NCBI GenBank assembly: GCA_003222935.1
Contig: QHXL01000202.1
Coordinates: 1-11,816 of the forward strand
DNA length: 11,816 bases
DNA from: Acidobacteriota bacterium
Lineage (GTDB): Bacteria; Acidobacteriota; Blastocatellia; Pyrinomonadales; Pyrinomonadaceae
Reading direction: 5' to 3'
A program made the position numbers and the translations under genes. The first letter of the stretch is position 1, and each line of letters opens with the position of its first letter. Positions 7,188 to 11,816 of the stretch are shown here, piece after piece. Under the pieces are notes generated by a model. It worked only from the letters and a program-made list of their open reading frames with translations. It did not search any database and was not told the DNA's origin.

Positions 7188-9656
7188 ATGCGTTACAAGC
7201 TAGCACTTTGCATCGGAGTCACGATCCTTTTCTGTTCGTTGGCGATCACTTCATCGAGTCAAAAGAAAGAAAAGCCAGATACTCCAACGCCAACAGTGTC
7301 TGCACCCAAGGACTATCCAGTTAAGCCCGTACCGTTTACTTCGGTTCACTTTAATGATGCTTTCTGGGCGCCTCGCCTCGAGATTAATCGAAAGGTCACC
7401 ATCCCATTCGCCTTCAAGAAGGACGAGGAAACAAAGCGCATCTACCACTTCGAGCGCGCTGCTGCCGTGCTTAGGGGCGAAACCCTAACTGACAAAACAC
7501 CGCCCGGCTATCCGTTCGACGACACGGATGTTTATAAAGTGCTGGAGGGAGCGGCCTACGCCCTAAACGTCCAGAGAGATCCGCAACTCGAAAGTTATGT
7601 TGACGCGTTAATCGACAAGATTGCGGCGGCGCAGGAACCCGATGGTTACATCTACACAACCCGCACGATCGATCCTGCGAAGCCACATCCCTGGGCCGGC
7701 ACCAAGCGTTGGGAACTTGAAAAAGTAGATAGCCATGAGCTGTACAACCTGGGCCACCTCTACGAAGCTGCAGTCGCGTACTACCAGGCGACCGGCAAGC
7801 GAAAGTTGTTAGACGTTGCCATTAAAAGTGCCACCCTGCTCGACCAGACGTTTGGACCCGGAAAGCAATCGATCTGGCCGGGGCACCAAATCACGGAGAT
7901 GGGCCTGGCAAAGCTCTACCGTGCAACTGGTGATTCGCGGTATTTGAATCTCGCTAAGTTTCTATTGGATGTTCGTGGGCCGGATGGTTCCAGAGGCGCC
8001 GGGCGCAAATATAACCAATCCCATCAAAAGGTAGTTGATCAAACAGAAGCCGTCGGACACGCCGTTCGTGCGACTTACATGTATTCCGGCATGGCTGATG
8101 TTGCGGCGCTCACCGGTGACCTTTCCTATGTCAACGCGATCGATAGGATCTGGGGCGATGTTGCCGAAAAGAAGTTATACGTGACTGGCGGCATCGGAGC
8201 CACGGGATCCGGTGAGGCGTTTGGTGGAGCGTATGAACTTCCCAACATGAGTGCATACAACGAAACGTGTGCCGCCGTTGGAAACGACTATTGGAACCAA
8301 CGACTCTTCCTTCTGCATGGCGACGCGAAGTATATCGACGTAATGGAGCGAACACTCTACAACGGTTTAATCTCTGGCGTGTCCCTCGACGGTCAATCGT
8401 TCTTCTATCCAAATCCACTCGAATCCGCCGGTCAGCATCGACGAAGTCCATGGTTTGGAGTTGCGTGTTGCCCGGGAAACATCACGCGGTTTTTGCCATC
8501 CTTGCCTGGTTATGTTTATGCGCAGCAACACGACAACTTGTATGTGAATCTGTTTGTGGGCAGCACTGCCACCATCAAGCTCGACAACGGACGACAACTC
8601 AAAGTTGTACAGGACACACGATACCCGTGGGACGGCAATGTAAAACTAACCGTGACTCCAGATCGAACTGGTGATTTAACCATCAACCTGCGCATTCCTG
8701 GTTGGGCCAGGAACGAACCCATTCCAAGTTCACTCTATAAATTTATCGACACGAACGACGAGCCAGTAACCATCAAGGTAAACGGCAAAACCGCTTCCTT
8801 CAAAATTGAGAAGGGCTACGCTGCGCTAAAACGAAAATGGAAAGGCGGCGATACAATCGAGCTGAACTTGCCGATGCCGGTTCGAAGAATTCAGGCAAAC
8901 GACTTGGTGGCTGCCGATCGTGGACGCGTTGCGTTGCAACGAGGACCAATCGTGTATGCCGCAGAGTGGCCTGACAATCCTGAAGGTCGAGTTCGCAATC
9001 TACTTCTACCGAATGAGAACAAACTGACCGCGGAGTTCAAGCCTCAGCTTCTGAATGGTGTCGTTACTATTTCAGGCAATTCGGTGGGACTTTCTTATAA
9101 CGAACATGGAACCGTTCAACGGAGAGACCAGGCTTTTACAGCAATCCCGTATTACGCGTGGGCCAACCGGGGTCCAGGGGAAATGATTGTTTGGTTGGCA
9201 ACCGATCCGGCCAATGCCCGACCATTGCCCTGGCCGACAGTCGCTTCAACCAGCAAAGTCACAACCTCTCCCGGTCAAAATCCAAGAGCGATAAACGATC
9301 AAAACGAACCGCAGTCGTCACACGATCCGACGAATTCATTCTTTCACTGGTGGCCACGAAAGGGGACTGTTGAGTGGGTTGAGTACACATTCGCTAAGCC
9401 GTCAACGGTTTCGGAAGTTGAACTTTACTGGTTCGACGACACGGGTACGGGCCAATGTCGAATTCCTAAGAGTTGGCAACTGTTCTACAAAGACGGCGAC
9501 ACTTGGAAGCCCGTTGAGACTACTGGGTCTTTTGGCGTCGAAAAGGATCGATATAACAAGTTGAGTTTCAAGCCGGTAGCCACGGGCGCACTGCGCCTCG
9601 AAGTAGCGTTGCAGCCCGAATGGTCAGCAGGAATCCAGGAGTGGCGAGCTAAATAA
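7188..9656 (+). CDS. Secreted GH127 beta-L-arabinofuranosidase (HypBA1-like) with C-terminal discoidin-like domain
   Basis: From ATG 7188 the product has 822 residues. It begins with a Sec signal peptide (MRYKLALCIGVTILFCSLAI) and a short Pro/Thr-rich linker. FTSVHFNDAFWAPRLEIN opens the DUF1680 (alpha/alpha)6 barrel. NETCAAVGNDYWNQR gives Glu359 and Cys361, and VACCPGNITR gives Cys427 and Cys428, matching the zinc-binding Glu/Cys set of Bifidobacterium HypBA1. Glu343 (GEAFGGAYEL) lies 16 residues before Glu359, the same spacing as the HypBA1 acid/base. The expected reaction is release of beta-L-arabinofuranose from beta-1,2-linked arabino-oligosaccharides such as those on hydroxyproline. Residues about 699-822 (FFHWWPRKGTVEWVEYTF, ELYWFDDTG) form a jelly-roll resembling F5/8 type C domains. 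This makes the protein longer than HypBA1 and may aid substrate binding. It is the last gene before a 674-bp gap and probably shares transcription with the upstream genes. Confidence 0.93.
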   Translation: MRYKLALCIGVTILFCSLAITSSSQKKEKPDTPTPTVSAPKDYPVKPVPFTSVHFNDAFWAPRLEINRKVTIPFAFKKDEETKRIYHFERAAAVLRGETLTDKTPPGYPFDDTDVYKVLEGAAYALNVQRDPQLESYVDALIDKIAAAQEPDGYIYTTRTIDPAKPHPWAGTKRWELEKVDSHELYNLGHLYEAAVAYYQATGKRKLLDVAIKSATLLDQTFGPGKQSIWPGHQITEMGLAKLYRATGDSRYLNLAKFLLDVRGPDGSRGAGRKYNQSHQKVVDQTEAVGHAVRATYMYSGMADVAALTGDLSYVNAIDRIWGDVAEKKLYVTGGIGATGSGEAFGGAYELPNMSAYNETCAAVGNDYWNQRLFLLHGDAKYIDVMERTLYNGLISGVSLDGQSFFYPNPLESAGQHRRSPWFGVACCPGNITRFLPSLPGYVYAQQHDNLYVNLFVGSTATIKLDNGRQLKVVQDTRYPWDGNVKLTVTPDRTGDLTINLRIPGWARNEPIPSSLYKFIDTNDEPVTIKVNGKTASFKIEKGYAALKRKWKGGDTIELNLPMPVRRIQANDLVAADRGRVALQRGPIVYAAEWPDNPEGRVRNLLLPNENKLTAEFKPQLLNGVVTISGNSVGLSYNEHGTVQRRDQAFTAIPYYAWANRGPGEMIVWLATDPANARPLPWPTVASTSKVTTSPGQNPRAINDQNEPQSSHDPTNSFFHWWPRKGTVEWVEYTFAKPSTVSEVELYWFDDTGTGQCRIPKSWQLFYKDGDTWKPVETTGSFGVEKDRYNKLSFKPVATGALRLEVALQPEWSAGIQEWRAK

Positions 9657-9687
9657 GGTCCTCAATTTGTGGCGACTCCGAACAAAA

Positions 9688-9794
9688 AACGCTATCCGCA
9701 GATTACGCCGAACACGCAGATTTCTCCCACTCTTGGGTTCATCACTCATTCCGAAAGAAATCGGTGCACTCTGCGAAAATCTGTGGATAGCGTT
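9688..9794. repeat. Long inverted repeat downstream of GH127
   Basis: AACGCTATCCGCAGATT (9688-9704) and AATCTGTGGATAGCGTT (9778-9794) are complementary at 16 of 17 positions. An inner pair CGCAGA (9715-9720) / TCTGCG (9770-9775) would extend the fold into a branched structure. It begins 31 bp after the GH127 stop and may mark its transcript end, although no T-run follows. The CCGCAGATTACGC wording resembles dispersed repeats of soil bacteria, but copy number cannot be seen here. Confidence 0.7.
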
Positions 9795-9867
9795 CTTCCT
9801 CGTGTTTTCCTTATGCGCGATTCACTCTCAAATGAACATGAGTTGTGCGCAACCCTGTAGATTTCGC

Positions 9868-9934
9868 AAGAACTTTCTTGACATTCGAGGCTTATGTGAT
9901 TTAAGTTGCGGGCACTTCCTGAGAAGAACTTTCT
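9868..9934. promoter_or_regulatory. Two identical palindromic 11-bp sites flanking a promoter candidate
   Basis: AAGAACTTTCT occurs exactly at 9868-9878 and 9924-9934, start points 56 bp apart. Each contains the dyad AGAA-CT-TTCT. The first touches the -35 box of the promoter candidate and the second lies just past its -10 region. This is the arrangement expected of a paired operator. No matching regulator is present in the window. Confidence 0.4.
9878..9905 (+). promoter_or_regulatory. Promoter candidate for the TonB-dependent receptor gene
   Basis: A consensus TTGACA (9878-9883) is followed after 16 bp by TTTAAG (9900-9905), preceded by TG at 9897-9898 as in an extended -10. It would give a 5' leader of roughly 420 nt before the receptor ATG. 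Confidence 0.4.
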
Positions 9935-9948
9935 AGTGAGCCAAATTA

Positions 9949-10272
9949 AACGGTAGCCGTTGTTCCCAATTTTCGGCGCAGTTTGTAGCTAACTTTAAGT
10001 CCCGCGCTCCCCCTGGATCAGCGGCAATCTCACAAGGTTGGAAACTAATCAGAGACTCCTCTCAGGCAGGTCGGCGACTGTTGGTCATTAGCAGTTGCAA
10101 CCGCGAACTCCTCCTACGACCCAGTCAGCCAGCAGACGTGAACGACCTTGTCGTTCGGTAGCACTATTCCTTAAGTAGCAAATTTGTTTCGGGTTCTTCG
10201 AACCAAACTCGAAAAGTGCTGAACAAACAAGTACAGGCGTAAGCATTAACTGATCCCGATCAACGATCGGGA
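9949..10272 (+). other. Structured leader with four 3-nt-loop hairpins upstream of the receptor gene
   Basis: Perfect stems closed by three-base loops occur at 9949-9961 (AACGG-tag-CCGTT), 10140-10156 (GAACGAC-ctt-GTCGTTC), 10192-10204 (GGTTC-ttc-GAACC, with a possible outer TTTCG/CGAAA pairing to 10214) and 10254-10272 (TCCCGATC-aac-GATCGGGA). None is followed by a T-run. The region could be a regulatory leader or contain a small RNA. It matches no riboswitch class I can recognise. Confidence 0.4.
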
Positions 10273-10320
10273 CTTCGTCGTGAACCCACCGGAAATTGCC
10301 CCATGCAATCTCCGCCCTGA

Positions 10321-10326
10321 AGGAGG
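10321..10326 (+). promoter_or_regulatory. Consensus ribosome binding site of the receptor gene
   Basis: AGGAGG lies only 4 bp before ATG 10331, a full match to the anti-Shine-Dalgarno at short spacing. The signal peptide after this ATG supports the start. Confidence 0.8.
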
Positions 10327-10330
10327 ACAT

Positions 10331-11816
10331 ATGCGAGCGAACCAACTACCAAAAATGATCCTATTAGCGGCGACGCTTCTGCTGAGTAGTCACATAGCAG
10401 CGGCACAACTTCGGGTTGTTGGGGCTGTTTCCGGAACGGTCCAGGATTCGGGCCACGCCGCAGTGCCGGGCGCGCAGGTTGTTCTGAAGGACGTCAAGAC
10501 CGGGATTACGAAAGAAGCCACCACGGGTGATGGTGGAACCTTCTTCTTCCCAGATCTTGTCAGTGGCGTTTACGAAGTGACAGTAACGATGCCGGGCTTT
10601 CAAAAAGCGTTAATGCAAAACATCAACGTGTCGACGAGTCAAACTACTGACGTTAAGATCAATCTCGAAGTCGGCCAACCGACTGAAACGGTTACCGTGA
10701 CCGCAGAGAGTTCACAGTTGCTTGAGACTTCGGGTCAGTTAGTTGCCAATACGATTCCTTCTCAGACCATCACGCAACTCCCCGTGAATAACCGTTCCAA
10801 CGTACTTGCTCTGGCCAGGCTGGCACCCGGGGCAATGCCGCCAACTGGAGGTAGCACCAGGTATAACAACCTTCCCGGTGGAGCAGTCAACGTCACAGTT
10901 GACGGCATCAATGATGCCTCGAATGGTTTCAAGAGCGGCGGCACCGTCTTCTTCGCCACGGTTCCGGTGCGACTCGGGGCGGTCGAAGAGGTCACGGTTG
11001 AAACCGCCGGGTTGGGCGCTGACTCGGGTGCGCAAAGTGGCGCGAATATTAAGTTCACGACCAAGCGCGGTGGTAACGACTATCACGGCTCGTTCTTTTA
11101 CGAACCTCGCAGTGAGCAATTCAATGCAAATTCGTGGACCAGGAATGCCCAAAATCTTCCTCGAGTATTTAGTCGTACGCAGGAGTATGGAGGAAATATC
11201 GGTGGGCCATTACTTCCTTTTAATGGGTGGCGGAAGAAAGCATTCTTTTTCATCAACTACGAGCGCAGCTATTCTCCAGTCACGAATGCGCGCACGATCT
11301 CTGTGCTTACACCAGCTGCGCAGTTAGGTATCTATACGTACGTTGTGCCGGCGACTAATGAGGTCAGAACGGCTAATGTGCTTACGCTTGCCGGAGCTGG
11401 CGGGAACCCAACAGCTATCGATCCAGTAGCGGCAAATATCCTCTCCATAAATAATCAAGTGCCTAAGTATGCTGCCCAGATACCGGACACCGATCTCAAT
11501 CGAGACACTTACACCTGGTTGGCAGACAACAATAACTTTGCGTACTTTCCGGCAGCCAGGTTCGATTACTTTGTTACACCCAAGCACCAGGTAACCTGGT
11601 CGTGGAACTATCGTCACAACTGGCAAGCGGGTGAGCAGCGAATACCTAACCCTGACGTTAGCAGGACCAATCCTTTTCGGCTGGGCTACTTTGTCTGGGC
11701 ATTCGCGCTAACTTCTACGCTGACTCCAAACACTTACAATGAGTTCCGCTACGGAGTGCAGCACAGCGGGGACTCAAACGCGTCGGCCGCCTATGGTCCG
11801 TATTACACTGTCAATG
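10331..11816 (+). CDS. TonB-dependent outer-membrane receptor with carboxypeptidase-regulatory-like domain (Oar-like), 3' end cut by window edge
   Basis: The frame stays open for 495 codons to the right edge. A Sec signal peptide (MRANQLPKMILLAATLLLSS, likely cleaved after AAA at residue 25) precedes a carboxypeptidase-regulatory-like beta-sandwich at about 32-113 (VSGTVQDSGHAAVPGAQVVL, then a TTGDGGTFFFPDL turn and MPGFQKA). A plug-like region follows at about 130-245 (QLPVNNRSNVLALARLAPGA at 149, VNVTVDGINDAS), then the start of the outer-membrane barrel (GGNDYHGSFFYEPRSEQFNANSW, GGNIGGPLLP, KKAFFFINYE). Such receptors are abundant in Acidobacteriota and resemble Myxococcus Oar; many are thought to import oligomers with energy from TonB. 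Next to secreted arabinofuranosidases it could take up arabino-oligosaccharides or glycopeptides, but the cargo is not readable from sequence. Family members are usually about 1,000 residues, so roughly half is present. No partner lipoprotein of the SusD type is seen upstream. Confidence 0.9.
   Translation, partial: MRANQLPKMILLAATLLLSSHIAAAQLRVVGAVSGTVQDSGHAAVPGAQVVLKDVKTGITKEATTGDGGTFFFPDLVSGVYEVTVTMPGFQKALMQNINVSTSQTTDVKINLEVGQPTETVTVTAESSQLLETSGQLVANTIPSQTITQLPVNNRSNVLALARLAPGAMPPTGGSTRYNNLPGGAVNVTVDGINDASNGFKSGGTVFFATVPVRLGAVEEVTVETAGLGADSGAQSGANIKFTTKRGGNDYHGSFFYEPRSEQFNANSWTRNAQNLPRVFSRTQEYGGNIGGPLLPFNGWRKKAFFFINYERSYSPVTNARTISVLTPAAQLGIYTYVVPATNEVRTANVLTLAGAGGNPTAIDPVAANILSINNQVPKYAAQIPDTDLNRDTYTWLADNNNFAYFPAARFDYFVTPKHQVTWSWNYRHNWQAGEQRIPNPDVSRTNPFRLGYFVWAFALTSTLTPNTYNEFRYGVQHSGDSNASAAYGPYYTVN

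Larger units (their letters stand above)
9657..10330. other. 674-bp non-coding gap between GH127 and the receptor gene
   Basis: I see no convincing gene on either strand. Open frames here lack ribosome binding sites and protein-like composition, and the longest plus-strand frame starts inside a palindromic repeat. The gap holds, in order, a palindromic repeat (9688-9794), a promoter candidate flanked by two copies of an 11-bp motif (9868-9934), and a leader with four hairpins having 3-nt loops (9949-10272). Confidence 0.7.

Noticed and set aside
9667..9936. Plus-strand 89-codon frame after GH127
   Set aside because: It starts at the edge of a palindromic repeat, lacks a ribosome binding site, runs through the promoter candidate, and has no protein-like pattern.
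10192..10204. GGTTCTTCGAACC looked like a tRNA T-arm
   Set aside because: No acceptor stem, anticodon arm or D-arm can be built around it, so it is treated as a simple hairpin.
10088..10345. Minus-strand 85-codon frame in the receptor leader
   Set aside because: It overlaps the receptor's ribosome binding site and the hairpins, and its composition looks random.
10739..11152. Minus-strand 137-codon frame and the plus-strand frame 10806-11327
   Set aside because: Both are shadows of the receptor gene, which is open throughout and carries clear plug and barrel motifs.

Overview
The window reads as a chromosomal carbohydrate-utilisation region from a soil-type Acidobacteriota, most likely Blastocatellia-like. 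This placement is an inference. It rests on a TonB-dependent receptor with an N-terminal carboxypeptidase-regulatory domain, a secreted S9 peptidase of the GHSAGG type, several secreted glycoside hydrolases, roughly balanced base composition, and long palindromic repeats in the gaps between genes. No rRNA, tRNA, transposase, CRISPR array or phage gene is visible.

Layout. On the minus strand, from 2226 down to the left edge, is a DUF1680-type beta-L-arabinofuranosidase resembling GH146/GH127; its last residues lie outside the window. A divergent intergenic region (2227-2421) holds a perfect 9-bp inverted repeat. On the plus strand follow a Tat-exported GH31 alpha-glycosidase (2422-4686), a broken S9/DPP-IV-like peptidase gene (4822-7073, two frame disruptions), a second beta-L-arabinofuranosidase of the HypBA1-like GH127 type with a C-terminal discoidin-like domain (7188-9656), a 674-bp non-coding gap (9657-10330), and the first 495 codons of an Oar-like TonB-dependent receptor (10331 to the right edge). 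The gaps after GH31, after the peptidase and after GH127 each carry a different long palindromic repeat.

How the parts could work together. The two arabinofuranosidases keep the Glu-x-Cys ... Cys-Cys residues of the zinc-thiolate active site, and the GH31 keeps both catalytic aspartates. The receptor could import products across the outer membrane. beta-L-arabinofuranose occurs on hydroxyproline-rich plant cell-wall glycoproteins (extensins) and in some pectic side chains. Finding an X-Pro-type peptidase family between such enzymes suggests extensin or arabinan breakdown. The peptidase copy is probably inactive unless the frame breaks are sequencing errors. I see no wholly new system. The points most worth checking are the locus hypothesis, the peptidase lesions, the possible operators, and the structured leader before the receptor.
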